Part shown: in pieces, positions 23,267 through 35,415 of the stretch
Numbering within the stretch: position 1 is the first letter of the stretch
Layout: the number at the start of each line of letters is the position of its first letter
NCBI GenBank assembly: GCA_013076295.1
Contig: RQOL01000374.1
Location: 3,896,743-3,960,742 of the forward strand
Source of the DNA: Sanderia malayensis
Lineage: Eukaryota; Cnidaria; Scyphozoa; Semaeostomeae; Pelagiidae
Reading direction: 5' to 3'
Length of the DNA stretch: 64,000 nucleotides
Position numbers and translations under genes: made by a program
The notes under the pieces: model-generated
The model's input: only the letters and a program-made list of their open reading frames with translations
Told to the model about the DNA's origin: nothing
The model's database searches: none

Positions 23267-25537
23267 CTAGGGGTCTTCACTCGCTTCGCTCGTTCGCCCC
23301 AGCCGTCAAGTAAAAAAAGCTTAATCTGGTTGGCGCGCTTCGCGCGCTGCATTCCCTCCCGCTCATGCCCATTCATACATACAAACATACATACATACAT
23401 ACATACATACATACATACATACATACATACATACATACATACATACATACATACATACTACATACATACCCTACAATACATACCCTACAATACATACCCT
23501 ACATACATACCCTACAATACATACCCTAAAATACATACCCTAAATACATACCCTACAATACATGCCCTACAATACATACCCCACAATACATACCCTACAA
23601 TACATACCCTACAATACATACCCTACAATACCTACCCTACAATACATACCCTACAATACATATCCTACAATACATACCCTACAATACATACAATACAACA
23701 CATACCCTACAATACATACCCCAAAATACATACCCTACAATACATACCCCAAAATACATACCCTACAATACATACCCTACAATACATACCCTACAACACA
23801 TACCCTAAAATACATACCCCAAAATACATACCCTACAATACATACCCTACAATACATACCCTACAATACATACCCTACAATACATACCCTACATACATAC
23901 CCTACAATACATACCCTACAATACATACCCTACAATACATACCCTACAATACATACCCACAATACATACCTAAATACATACCCTACAATACATACCCTAC
24001 TATACATACCCTACTATACATACCCTACCATACATACCCTACTATACATACCCTACTATGCATACCCTACTATAAATACCCTACTATAAATACCCTACTA
24101 TACATACCTTACTATACATACTACGACGTAACATTTCTAAAGAAAGTAAAGGTGGGAGGTCAAATCTTCCCCCCTAGCAAGCTACAGCCCCGCGGCCACG
24201 CTGCTCCCTGAAAGCCGTTTCTGAAAGTGGATGATAATTTCAGTGTGAAGTTTGAAAAAAAAATAGTTACTTTCAAAAACCTAACCCATCCTGAAAATTT
24301 TAAACTCAATCTGTAATAAAAAATATATCAACTGTAGCTAAGGAAACAGCAAACACGTTGCAAATAGTCTCATCTCTTAACTAAATAATACTGAATTCTT
24401 AGAGACCATTTAATGGAAGTGGTTTGAATGAAATTTCGGAGCCGTGCAAAAAGCAAAACCTCTGAACACACTTTAGCAAGTAAAAATAGTATTTACCGTA
24501 GCAAATAGTGACCCAGTTAAACTGAAAAAACACCAACATGAAGGTAATATGTTGGGGAACAATTATCGAAAGTGTTTGGGTAAAAAATAATCAATTGTGG
24601 CAGGCTAAAATTGAATTTTTGCAAATGCAAAAACAACGTGTGTTGCGTGAAAAATTGCTCCTTCCAGAGTGAAAAGCAACTTTGTTGGAAATCGTAAAAA
24701 AACAACAAAAAAACAAAAAAAACAACACATTATTTTAGTTTTGTTATCAGACAACACTTGTCAAAAATTTAAATGGGGAAAATCGTGCAAATAGGGCCGG
24801 AAAAATTCAAAACTTTGACCATGGCCTAAACGTTGTTAGCATGCCGAAGCAACAATGGCGGTCGCCTACTACAACAAAACCCACAACTCTTTCATTCAAA
24901 AAACAAAACAAAGCTATCACCTGTGTTCTCTATTGTTTCCTGCAACTCTCCAGGGGTCTTTCAAACAATTAAGAGCTCTTTACAAAGTTAATTCAGCTGG
25001 TAAAACACTTTGAAAGGCGTCCACCTCACTTTTTGTGTACAAAACAAAAACACGCGTCTTCTCCAAAAGTACCTGCTGCCTGCCGAGGGCAAATTTGCAT
25101 GATAACGAAAAACGCGTCACTGTTCACGTGAAGTTGTGAAAGAGCCAATCAAATTGCAGGAAAAGGCGAAACGGGTCATGTGAAGAGCGAACGCTTTCTT
25201 CGAAATTGGAGTTCGCGACGCGAATTCGGAAGTTTCGCCAGCGTAAACCGTTGTTTTTTCGTGATAGCACAATTAGTGGAATAATTAGTGGAATAACTCA
25301 GAAATTCTTTTAAAATAGGCTTCCAAAAATAGATAACTTTTGTCTACTCTAGAAATGGAGGCTTTCCATGCAAGTGCCAACCTTGTCCTCCTCCATTCAA
25401 AAAAGCCTTGTTGATTACACGGTTCGCCGTTTCGGCCCATTGTTTTCGGGCGTTCGACCTATTGTTTCGGGTCGAATCTATTGTTTTGGCCAGAGTTTCG
25501 CCACCATCACGTGACCACGTAGAATAGTAATATTAGA
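23267..25537 (-). mobile_element. HLE copy A: non-autonomous Helitron-like element
   Basis: Read on the minus strand it starts with TCTAATATTACTATTCTA (25537 leftward) and ends with GAGTGAAGACCCCTAG at 23267. The same ends recur in copies B, E and F. GCGAAGC lies 12 nt before CTAG, as a Helitron 3' hairpin should. It interrupts the Helitron 2 helicase exon without a target duplication. The core is an ATAC microsatellite plus a 14-bp 'ACATACCCTACAAT' array. The 5' 1.4 kb is a conserved non-coding body. No protein is encoded; long ORFs through the microsatellite are artefacts of the repeat. Confidence 0.75.
23386..24118. repeat. ATAC microsatellite passing into a 14-bp CCCTACAATACATA array
   Basis: Pure ATAC repeats at about 23386-23456 grade into more than 40 units of CATACCCTACAATA with variants (CCCTAAAATA, CCCTACTATA). 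It occupies the core of HLE copy A. Confidence 0.95.
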
Positions 25538-28228
25538 CTAGGGGTCATCACTCGCTTTGCTCGTTCGCCCCAGTCCGTCAAGTAAAAAAAGCTTAATTTG
25601 GTTGGCGCGATGCGCGCACTGCATTCACTCCCGCTCATGCCCATACATACATACATACATACATACATGCATACATACATACATACATACATACATACAT
25701 ACGTACATACATACATACATACATGAGCCGGGTTCGGTCGCTTCGCTCCCTCCCCGGAGCCCATCAAGTGAATAAAGCTTAATCTGGTTGGCGTGCTTCG
25801 CGCGCTGCATTCGCTCCCGCTCATGCCCATACATACATACATACCTACATACATACATACATACATACATACATACATACATACATACATACATACATGA
25901 GCCGGGTTCGGTCGCTTCGCTCCCTCCCCGGAGTCCCTCAAGTAAGCAATGCTTAATCTGGTTACCACTCATGCCCATACATACATACATACCCTACAAT
26001 ACATACCCTACAATACATACCCTACAATACATACCCTACATAACATACCCTACAATACATACCCTACAACACATACCCTACATAACATACCCTACAATAC
26101 ATACCCTACAATACATATCCTACATAACATACCCTACAATACAAACCCTACAATACATACCCTACAATACATACCCTACATAACATACCCTACAATACAT
26201 ACCCTACAACACATACCCTACATAACATACCCTACAATACATACCCTACAATACATATCCTACATAACATACCCTACAATACAAACCCTACAATACATAC
26301 CCTACAATACATACCTTACTATATATACCCTACAATACATACCCTACAATACATACCCTACAATACATACCCCACAATACATACCCTACAACACATACCC
26401 TACAATACATACCCTACAATACATACCCTACAATACAAACCCTACAATACATACCCTACAATACATACCCTACAATACATACCCTACAATACATACCCTA
26501 CATAACATACCCTACAATACATACCCTACAATACATACCCCACAATACATACCCTACAACACATACCCTACAATACATACCCTACAATACATACCCTACA
26601 ATACAAACCCTACAATACATACCCTACAATACATACCCTACAATACATACCCTACAATACATACCCTACAATACAAACCCTACAATACATACCCTACTAT
26701 ATATACCCTACAATACATACCCTACAATACATACCCTACAGTACATACCCTACAATACATACCCTACAATACAAACCCTACAATACATACCCTACAATAC
26801 ATACCCTACAATACATATTACGACGCAACATTTCTAAAGAAAGTAAAGGTGGGAGGTCGAATCTCCCCCCCTGCCAAGCGACCGCCCCGCGCCCACGCTG
26901 CCCCCCTGAAAGCTGTTTCTGAAAGTTGATAGCTTCAGTATGAAGTTTGAAAAAAAAGGTGCTTTCAAAAATTTAATCCATCCTGGAAAATTTAAACTCA
27001 ATCTGTAATAAAAATTATATCAAACTGTAGCTAAGGAAACAGCGAACACGTTGCAAATAGTCTCATCTCTTAAATAAGTAATGCTGAATTCTTAGAGACC
27101 ATTTGGTGGAAGTGGTTTGAATGAAATTTCGGAGCCGTGCAAAAAGCAAAACCTTTGAACACACTTTAGCAAGTGAAAATAGTATTTACCGTGGCAAATA
27201 GTGACCCAGTTGAACTCAAAAAACACCAACATGAAGGTAATATGTTGGGGAACAATTATCGAAAGTGTTTGGGTAAAAAATAATCAATTGTGGCAGGCTA
27301 AAATTGAATTTTCGCAAATGCAAAAACAAGCGTGTTGCGTGAAAAATTGCTCCTTCCCGAGTGAAAAGCAACTTTGTTGGAAATCGTAAAAAAACAGAAA
27401 AAAAAACAAAAAAAACAACACATTATTTTAGTTGTGTTATCAGAAAACACTTGTCAAAAATTTAAATGGGGAAAATCGTGCAAATAGGGCCGGAAAAATT
27501 CAAAACTTTGACCATGGTCTAAACGTTGTTAGCATGCCGAAGCAGCAATGGCGGTCGCCTACTACAAAACCCACAACTATTTCATTCAAAAAACAAAAGA
27601 AAGCTATCACCTGTGTTCTCTATTGTTTCCTGCAACTCTCCATGGGTCTTTCAAACAATTAAGAGCTGTTTACAAAGATAATTCAGCTGGTAAAACACTT
27701 TGAAAGGCGCCCAGTTATCCTTTGTGTTGAAAACAAAAACACGCGTCTTCTCCAAAAGTACCTGCTGTTCAACCCGAGGGCTAATTTGCATGATAACGAA
27801 AAACGCGTCACTGTTCACGTGAAGTTGCGAAAGAGCCAATAAAATTGCAGGAAAAGGCGAAACGTGTCACGTGAAGAGCGAATACTCTTTTCGAAAATGG
27901 AGTTGGGGACGCGAATTTGGAAGTTTCGCCAGCGTAAACCGTCGTTTTTTCGTGATAGCACAATTAGTGGAATAATTAATGGAATAACTCAAAAATTCTT
28001 TTAAAATAGGCTTCCAAAAATAGATAACTTTTGTCTACTCTAGAAACGGAGGCTTTCCATGCAAGTGCCAACCTTGTCCTCCTCCATTCAAAAAAGCCTT
28101 GTTGATTACACGGTTCGCCGTTTCGGCCCATTGTTTCGGGGCGTTCGACCTATTGTGTCGGGTCGAATCTATTGTTTTAGGCAGAGTTTCGCCACCGTCA
28201 CGTGACCACGTAGAATAGTAATATTAGA
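25538..28228 (-). mobile_element. HLE copy B, directly abutting copy A head to tail
   Basis: Minus-strand 5' end TCTAATATTACTATTCTA at 28228; 3' end CTAG at 25538-25541, touching the TC of copy A with no base between. The 3' part repeats the terminal module three times (AAGCTTAAT-CTGGTTGGCG boxes at about 25588, 25778 and 25950) separated by ATAC runs, then a long 14-bp array. Its 5' 1.4 kb (26816-28228) is a near-identical copy of 24121-25537 in copy A. Confidence 0.75.
25641..26815. repeat. ATAC microsatellites and 14-bp CCCTACAATACATA array of copy B
   Basis: ATAC runs at about 25644-25720 and 25828-25900, then from 25978 about 60 units of the 14-bp motif with periodic 'CATAACATACCCTAC' variants. 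A higher-order pattern of about 130 bp repeats near 26050 and 26180. Confidence 0.9.
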
Positions 28229-28836
28229 CAATCTAACTCCTAACGGAATGCCATTACATCGACTTAGACTCAAGGTATAATCTTGCTATTTAATGATTAC
28301 GTATACATGAATTGGAGTCCACATTAATAGCACTTTTTAAAGCCTGATTATCCTTCATTATCATCACAGTACTATAATGCAATACACATTGTTATTTGCA
28401 ACTCTCTTTGTTTAAGGTTGGTGCAACAATCATTTTTCTGAGGAATCTAAATCCAAAGAAAGGTCTTTGCAATGGCACAATACTCATTGTACGCCATCTC
28501 CGACGTAACGTGATCACAGCAGAGATCATCACCAAGGAACACAGAGGACAACGGGTCATAATTCCCAGAATAACATTGTCAACACAAGACACGGAAATCT
28601 CGTTCAACATCAAGCGACGGCAATTTCCAGTCAGACTAGCATACTGCCTTACTATCAACAAGGCACAGGGACAATCTCTGAGGTATGTTGGTTTGTATTT
28701 ACCAGAGCTCGTGTTCACACATGGTCAGTTATATGTGGCCATGTCAAGAGCAACATCATTTGACGGGCTCAAAGTATTCCTCCCAGAGGAAACACACAGG
28801 AAGACAAAAAACATTGTCTTCCAAGAAGTCCTGTAA
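28229..28836 (+). pseudogene. Helitron 2 helicase, 3' part after the HLE insertion
   Basis: The exon resumes at 28229 with LTPNGMPLHRLRLK, intron 28275-28416 follows, and the last exon reads [38 protein letters not shown] and [14 protein letters not shown], stopping at 28834-28836. Joining 23266 to 28229 restores a single codon between FIN and LTPNG, matching the uninterrupted Helitron 1 (FLNAQTPGG). These are the C-terminal helicase motifs (TxxKxQG and the Y-V-A-x-S-R block). Confidence 0.92.
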
Positions 28837-29439
28837 AGGTCTTCACAAACTTTTGAGCATAAATTGCGTTGCTCACAGAGGGTGTCAGTCTACCAAAATG
28901 CACATACACAAATTACGGGGCTCAGATTGTGGTTCTAGCGGATCGGCATTGCATTACAGTGTGATGTTCCCTGTTGTGATATCAGCACAACACTCAGAAA
29001 GCAAAGCCGTTAAAAGCTTTGAACATTGCTGGTTTGCCTCGCCAGTCCAGTCAATAAGATCCGCCAAGAACGATCCGGACACTTTCACAACACTCCAGTG
29101 TCCGGGGGTGTTCGCCAACAGCAACAACACAATCTGGGTCCTCGGTAGCACCCGTATCAGAAGAGATATGCTTTGCCATGCTCTCCGATATTGCCTATGG
29201 GAGTATGGCTTTCCTTTTCTCTGTGAAAACTGCAATCTCTCCATTAACCATAACTGTTTTAACAATAATTAGCATTGGATTACACTCCTCTCAACCAATT
29301 AACTCATTTACTTATTCATTATATCATTATAGGTGACCCGACATTATTTAGTATTCCAAATTTGAATTGCAGTTTTCATGAACAAGGAAACCTCGAACAA
29401 AGGTTACCCCTTGAAGTTGGTGTTCGAGCTTTAAACTAA
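28837..29439 (+). other. Helitron 2 3' region and probable terminus
   Basis: Non-coding tail. CTCGAAC (29392-29398) can pair with GTTCGAG (29422-29428), followed after a few bases by TTTAAACTAA ending at 29439 and then T. A CTAA end before T and a hairpin just upstream fit the Helitron rule. The same TTTAACTAATG phrase is seen at Helitron 1. Confidence 0.55.
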
Positions 29440-29782
29440 TGTAACCGGCAATCTTTTTTTACTATTACCAAACTTAATGGTGAAAACGCATTAATGTGTG
29501 TCACGCGAGTAGGAATTCCTATTGAACAATGCTGTCGACATTGCTGAACACTCCACATGATGAAGAAATCAATACTATTTACAGACGGGACAAATTATCT
29601 CTGATTCATGTTCACTATTCGATTTATAAAACATGAACATTAAAGCCTGGTTTCCATATGATCGCAAGAAACGCAAATGACACAAGGATCGCTGAAATTT
29701 GTGACTTGCGATCCTTGCGTTCCTTGCGTATTAATGGAAACAGCTTGTTTAGACCCTTGCGTTTCTTGCGATTCTTGCGATC

Positions 29783-29804
29783 GAGATAGAAAATTTTCTA
29801 TCTC
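29783..29804. repeat. Perfect 22-bp palindrome in the Harbinger left subterminal region
   Basis: GAGATAGAAAA followed by its exact reverse complement, framed by GCGATC/GATTCTTGCG repeats. It is a candidate binding site for the element's own DNA-binding protein. Confidence 0.9.
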
Positions 29805-29942
29805 TGCGATTCTTGCGATCCTTGCGTCAATGGTTTTTCTTATGGAAACCGCTTGATTGAAAACTTGGCGATCCTTGCGTCAGTTTTTCTTCGGGATGTT
29901 CAACCAAGCCTCGCATTCATTTATTTTCATCGAAATTTCAAG

Positions 29943-31029
29943 ATGGCTTTCGCAACAGAAGAAAACCTTGCTTTCCTGGAAGAAGTACAAAAGTACGACT
30001 GTATTTATAATAAATACATCCGAGACTTTAAGAACAAGTTCAAGAAATATAACTGCTGGGTTCAAATTGCAACAAAATTTGATACTACCCCGGAAGCTGC
30101 AGATAAGAGATTCAAGAATATCAGGACGGCCTATGGCAGATTTCTGAAGAAGAGAAAAAATGTGCCTTCGGGGTCCGGGAGAGATGCTGTGCCAACAATT
30201 CCAGAAGAATTTGCAAATTTAAATTGGCTCTCCACTCTTATCAATCACCGAAAAACCACATCTAATTTTAAGCCAAGTAGTGTGGTGCCTGATGATGATG
30301 CACATAACAGTTTTTCTGATGAAGGCGACATGGTAGATGATGAGGTAGACTTGGTGGGAAAAGATAGCAAAGATTCAGCTGATGAAATAATAGATTTCCA
30401 AGCCATTGCTGAGGAGACTGAAATTCAGAAAGTCAGTGACAGTAACATATCTGGGGATGTTGATGACCAAGACCAGCAGTCATCAGAAAAGCAAGTGAAA
30501 AGCACATCAAAGAAGAAGCAGGGCACCAACATCAGAGGTGGAAAACAATCAGCTCCCAAAGCAGAAAGTAAGGAAAAGTCCTGGGTTGGTATGAAGAAAA
30601 AGCCAAGTAAAACTTGCAATTGATCTTGCCCTTATGAAGACAGCTGAATCTGTTGTTGAGACAAGTAAGAAAATGAGAATTGAGCAAGACAAAGTGAGAA
30701 AATCAGGTGCTGATGAAGAAGACAGTTTATTTTGCCAAAGCTTGGCCAAAGGAATGCAACGATTACCCCCACAGTCTAAAGCCTTTGTTAGAATCCAAGT
30801 GGAGCAAATTATGTATCAAGCAGAGTTCAATGTGCAGTCATTCTTTGGTGGAGGGGTATATGGAAGAAGACCTGCTTTTCAGCATGACATATCTACCAAA
30901 AACCAGTCTTCATATCCAGGTTTTGTGGAGCAAGTTTTGAGATTAAGCACTCCTAGTTCTGAGGAAAGGACATATTCAGACCATACTTCAACTTTAAGAG
31001 GATCAGAGTACAATTTGACAACTTTCTGA
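29943..31029 (+). pseudogene. Harbinger MADF-BESS DNA-binding protein, one frameshift
   Basis: The ATG at 29943 opens a 226-residue frame with an N-terminal MADF domain (FLEEVQKYDCIYNKY, KNKFKKYNCWVQIA, RFKNIRTAYGRFLKK), then an acidic linker and a Lys-rich stretch, ending at 30623. The continuation lies one base over from about 30600 (KLAIDLALMKTAESVV) and holds a BESS motif (DSLFCQSLAKGMQRLP, then VRIQVEQIMYQAEF), stopping at 31027-31029. MADF-BESS proteins are the usual partner of Harbinger transposase and bring it to the TIRs. The break in the A-rich segment near 30590 is either a one-base indel or an unrecognised splice; the former is simpler. Confidence 0.82.
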
Positions 31030-31152
31030 CATTTGCATGCATAACAACTGGCACTGTATTTTATTTTAAAAACTTGTTAACTCACAGTGCAGGCCTTGTG
31101 CACATTAACATGATAAGATAATAATTTGGCAATAATAATAATAATAATCATG

Positions 31153-32602
31153 TTAAGTTGCTTTATGTATCAGGCCACAATCACAGACATGTTCAAGCTG
31201 CCATGAAACTTCTCCATCAACACTATTGAAATAATCTTTAAAGTTATCTCTTGTAATGGCTGCATCATTTGAATATCTATTTCCACCTATTCTACAACAT
31301 TGGACCATCCCATTTTGATCATTCTGGGTAATGCTTCGCCATGTTCCTGGAATGAAATTTCCAGAACAGTCTTCACTATCTACAAATCCAGTAGAAATGT
31401 AGCCTGCATTCTCAGTCAAGCGTAGATAGTTATGTAGGCACACACAAGCTTTGGTTATTTTATCAACAAGATCCTCTTTGGCTTTGGTCTTCTGAAGATC
31501 CTCCATTTGGCTGCGAGAACACCAAAAGCATTTTCTATTGTTCGTCTCGCTCTTGATAATCGATAATTATAAATTCTCTGTGGTTCCTGCAAATTTGTTC
31601 CAGGGTATGGTTTCAGGAGCCAGGGCTTGAGTGCAAAAATATCATCTCCTAGCAGCACATAAGGCAGATTAATTTTACCATGGTTTGTTGCACGTGGGAT
31701 CCCAAGAATTGTTGGAAGATTATCAAATGCCCTGCCAATCTTAGAATTAGCCAGAATCGATGCATCATTGTCTCCACCTAATGACCCAATGTCTACAAAC
31801 GTAAAGCAGTATTTTGCATCACATATTCCTAGCAATACCAAACTGTGAAAATTTTTGTAATTGAATGTGGCAGAGCCAGCATTATGTGGGCATTCAATTG
31901 CGATATGTTTGCCATCCACAGCTCCGAGACAGTTGGGAAAGTTCCATTCTTCTTCAAATTCTTTCCCAATTTCAACCCAGTCTTTAGTTGATTTGGGGGG
32001 ACAAATATAGGTCTCGTTGAGTGCTTCCCAAATGCCATCACACGTTTCTCAAAGCATCCTTGAAATCGTCCCCCTCCCAATTCGAAACGCAAATGATTGA
32101 GATTGTTGCGAATCTCCTGTCGCAAGGAAGCGAAGGGTCAGCATTAACCTTTCTGCAGGTGAAATTGGATCCCTCGACCTACATGGCTTTTTAGCAATAA
32201 GTGGGCCTACCAGTGTCAGGAGGTGGTCAAATCTCTCAGGGGACATCCTTGTGAACCTGGGCACAAAAAGAAAAATGCAAAGATCAAAACAATGGAAGAT
32301 TTTTTCTGTTGTAAAAATAGTTACAAACTTTAACGAAATTAAAACCAACAGCCACCGAGGTCACATCTTTGCTACATGAAAAATTCGGCCTACCTGAAAA
32401 AGTACTCCCGATCGTGAATCCTCAGCTCCCTTGTTAACGTGTGAAACGCACCAAGTTCTTCTCTTCTCTGAAGAAATTTCCTCACCCAGAACCTATGTTT
32501 TTTTCTTCCACGTCGATCTCTCACTCTTCTCAACAACACGATTATTACAAACAAGCTCGATTGCAGTAGAAATTGCTGGTTGATTGCCACGATTTTCAAC
32601 AA
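31153..32602 (-). pseudogene. Harbinger DDE transposase, two exons, nonsense plus frameshift
   Basis: Exon 1 (32602-32396) has KKHRFWVRKFLQRREELGAF, the typical N-terminus. A GTAGGC donor follows, and the acceptor before FTRMSPERFDHLL gives an intron at about 32262-32395. Exon 2 has SPAERLMLTLRFLATGDS and RIGRGTISRML, then an in-frame TGA near 32046. It resumes with the first Asp in DGKHIAIE, the second in GGDNDASI and the Glu in TIENAFGVLAAKWRIF. A frameshift near 31500 separates the tail VDKITKACVCLHNYLRLTE. The enzyme would cut at the TIRs and insert at TWA. With two lesions this copy is inactive, though the ends look intact and could be mobilised in trans. Confidence 0.88.
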
Positions 32603-32764
32603 AATTTAATTTTGGCGCCTCAAAATCAAATCACAAGAACCGCAAGGATCGCAGTGCGTTTCTTGCGATCAAATGGAAACCAGTTTGTCACAAGGATCGC
32701 AAAAATCGCAAAAATCACAAGAAACGAAATGCGTCTCTTGCGATCATATGGAAACTAGGCTTAA

Positions 32765-34186
32765 ATGGACATCAGAAGTATGTGTACATATTTATTCATG
32801 CATGTTAAAGCTCATGTTTTCCTTTATGAAATTGTATGCCAAAAGTTTTTTATAGTTGTGTGTAGCACATAGTTTAAGCTATCATGAATGATACTTACTT
32901 TTTACCGTTTATGTACTAATACATTATATGCAAAAACAATGCAGGATTAATCTATTCTCTTCTAATTTACTGAGCTTCGTCAATGTGCGTTCTTAATGAG
33001 ATGCATTTCTGCTCTTCTTCTTCGCCAATAATAGCCCTTTATCCGCCATTGAAACGAGGTCGTTGAGAAACTTCGGCCTCTTTTCCATCAATGCTCAACG
33101 ATAACTTTTGAAATATGAATTTGAAACAACTTGGCTTTGCATCACCAAAAGATCATCAAACAGGACAACTTATAATTGGGAAACTATTTCTAAATTTACA
33201 GGGGACATTTTCAATGTATGTTACAGGTAATACACTTATACTTGATTTTTAACTTATTCCCAATTCCATTTCATCAAACTGTTAAACCATCTTAATTTTG
33301 GTTAGGCCATGAAAACTTATTGCAACGAAATCGAAAATTTTGATTAGTTATTTGATACCTTTATAGTTTATTTGCTTCAGAAATAGATGTTTGATGCCCT
33401 GACTACATGTGCCTGCCAGTCTTAGCTTGGATTTAAACTAATTCTTGAAGTATTTACCAATTTATTGAATCCTTTTGTTCATTGCCTCCATGCATGTGTC
33501 ACAAGAAAAATATATTGACATCCTCATCAAACTATTGTTATTTTCAATACTGATGATGGATGAAGCATTCCTAGACCAGTGGAAAAATGATTTTCACTCA
33601 GTTTGCATTTCCAACATCTTTTTTCATCTAATCAACAAGGGCTATTGATGAATATGCCTGCACAACTATCATGTTGTCCTATTATTCTATAACTATAATA
33701 TCGTCATTTCATTGATTATTAATTCTTCCTTTTTTCTATATGATTCTTAGTGAAACAAATACTGAAGTGGTTAACCGAAGCTGTCAATGTCACTAATACT
33801 TGCTATTCACACCAAACAAATGTCAAATGACTGAAACAAACATTTACCACACTATGCATGAAAAGTCAAAGAAATCCTTGAAAAACTCATGAAAGGAGAA
33901 TTCTATTTATGTAAGTTTCTATCACATTGTAATTTAATTAGCTTTTGTGTCATGCTATTGCCTCATAGACTGATCTGGGACACAATAACAATGTATTACT
34001 TTTATCCTTGGGAGACAACTATCGTTGCTCAAATGGTAGAGTAAAATTTAAGTTCATTGTTCTGCTAACCTACCCAAAGTTACAATTTACATTCATTCAA
34101 ATTTTTACAATCCCTTCACCAAAGGTTTTGTGCTTTCAACGATCAATTGCCATTTTATGATCCAATGTTGCATGTCAATGCAAAAA
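32765..34186. other. Region without recognised genes
   Basis: AT-rich sequence to the right of the Harbinger element. No ORF with a motif and no clear terminal repeats. I see nothing further to annotate. Confidence 0.5.
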
Positions 34187-34830
34187 TAGACAGACAGATA
34201 GACAGGCGAGCGTAGTGAGCTAAGCTATTGTATGTGGGGTTCTAAGAGGCATGAGCGAAGCGAATGCAGAGCACGAAGTGCGCCCTATCAGTCAATGTTT
34301 CTTGATAATAGATAGACAGGCGAGCGCATCGAGTTAACCCATTGTACGTGGGGTTGAAAGAGGCATGAGCGAAGGGAATGCAGCGCACGACGTGCACCCT
34401 ATCAGTCAATGTTTCTTGATAATAGATAGACAGGCAAACGCAGCGAGCTAACCCATTGTACGTGGGGTTGAAAGAGGCATGAGCGAAGCGAATGCAGCGC
34501 ACGAAGTGCCCCCTGTCAGTCCATCTTTCTTGATAATAGATACTTTAACTTTAACGCTACTACTGAGCATCGCCAATAGCATTTTGCTCAATCAAATAAA
34601 AATAAATTAAATTGTCCACTGCAAAATGTGAAGATGGGAAGGAACTCAAGCCAGAAAACCAGTAACACTCAAACCTGATAGACAGGCGAGCGCAGCGAGC
34701 TAACCCATTGTACGTGGGGTTGAAAGAGGCATGAGAGAAGCGAATGCAGCGCACAAAGTGCGCCAACCAGATTAAGCTTCTTTTACTTGACGGGCTGGGG
34801 CGAACGAGCGAAGCGAGTGATGACCCCTAG
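34187..34830 (+). mobile_element. HLE copy C, 5'-truncated (satellite core plus 3' end)
   Basis: Three to four 114-bp satellite units (34187-34540), a 140-bp unique insert, one more unit, then the 3' module CCAGATTAAGCTTCTTTTAC and the terminus GAGTGATGACCCCTAG ending at 34830, followed by T. GCGAAGC lies 12 nt before CTAG. The conserved 5' body is absent. Confidence 0.7.
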
Positions 34831-35137
34831 TATACCTATTATACAGAGAGAATGCAATGTCTTTGTGAATATGTGGAACAACCACAGAATTAGGGGGCAA
34901 AAGAACTTACAACTTCCATCAGCCATTCCCAACCACATGTTTTCCTTTCCTGATAAATATGGGGTAGAGAACATGGGAATCAACATAACCTCTGAACAAT
35001 TCAGAGAAGTGGCAGAGCTATCTGAAGTGTTGAATTCACCCACTGAGTTCATGGATGAAGACTTGAAAGTTTTGTGTGAAAGAAAGATTGCAGACCCAAC
35101 AAAAATTGAAAGCAAGGATGCCAAAAACTGTTTTTAA
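34831..35137 (+). pseudogene. C-terminal fragment of an integrase-core-domain protein
   Basis: Directly after the HLE terminus the frame reads ECNVFVNMWNNHRIRG, then PSAIPNHMFSFPDKYGVEN and a helical tail, stopping at 35135-35137. The W-N-x-H-R-I-R phrase followed by G/A-x-P ... F-x-x-P-x-x-Y-G matches the C-terminal part of the rve-like 'integrase core domain' proteins abundant in invertebrate genomes. The catalytic D,D,E part is missing, probably cut away or separated by the HLE insertion. No start codon of its own is convincing. Confidence 0.5.
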
Positions 35138-35415
35138 TTTTTGAAACACAACTTGTAAGAATGATTGCCAAGAATAATGCTGTGAAAGATAAGATTTGTC
35201 AACCTAGTGAGATCTAGTCAACCTAAGTTAAAAATTACTCTTGTAACATTTAAAAATTTTAACACAACCAAATGAAACAAAACTGAACAAAACTGTCCTC
35301 ATAAGTTATTTATTCATTTCCTAAAAAATCGAAATTAAGACATTAAAAAGCAAGGAGCCCAATTATTTGGCACATGAGTGGCATTTCTGAGTCAATGTTT
35401 ATAACTGTTCTTTTA

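Larger units (their letters stand above)
29644..32761. mobile_element. Harbinger (PIF) DNA transposon, complete with TIRs and TSD
   Basis: The left end AGCCTGGTTTCCATATGATC and the reverse complement of the right end (AGCCTAGTTTCCATATGATC) match over 32 bp with two differences. Both sides are flanked by TAA (29641-29643 and 32762-32764), the 3-bp target duplication typical of Harbinger. Subterminal regions are packed with CTTGCGATC-type repeats in both orientations. The element carries the two expected genes: a MADF/Myb-like DNA-binding protein on + and a DDE transposase on -. Confidence 0.93.

Noticed and set aside
23330..24211. Long ORFs of Tyr/Ile/Thr/Pro repeats ([18 protein letters not shown])
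   Set aside because: They are translations of the ATAC and 14-bp microsatellite arrays, open in several frames and on both strands; no start context or domain.
25949..26929. 326-codon ORF through the second microsatellite array
   Set aside because: Same repeat artefact; the frame runs into unrelated non-coding HLE body.
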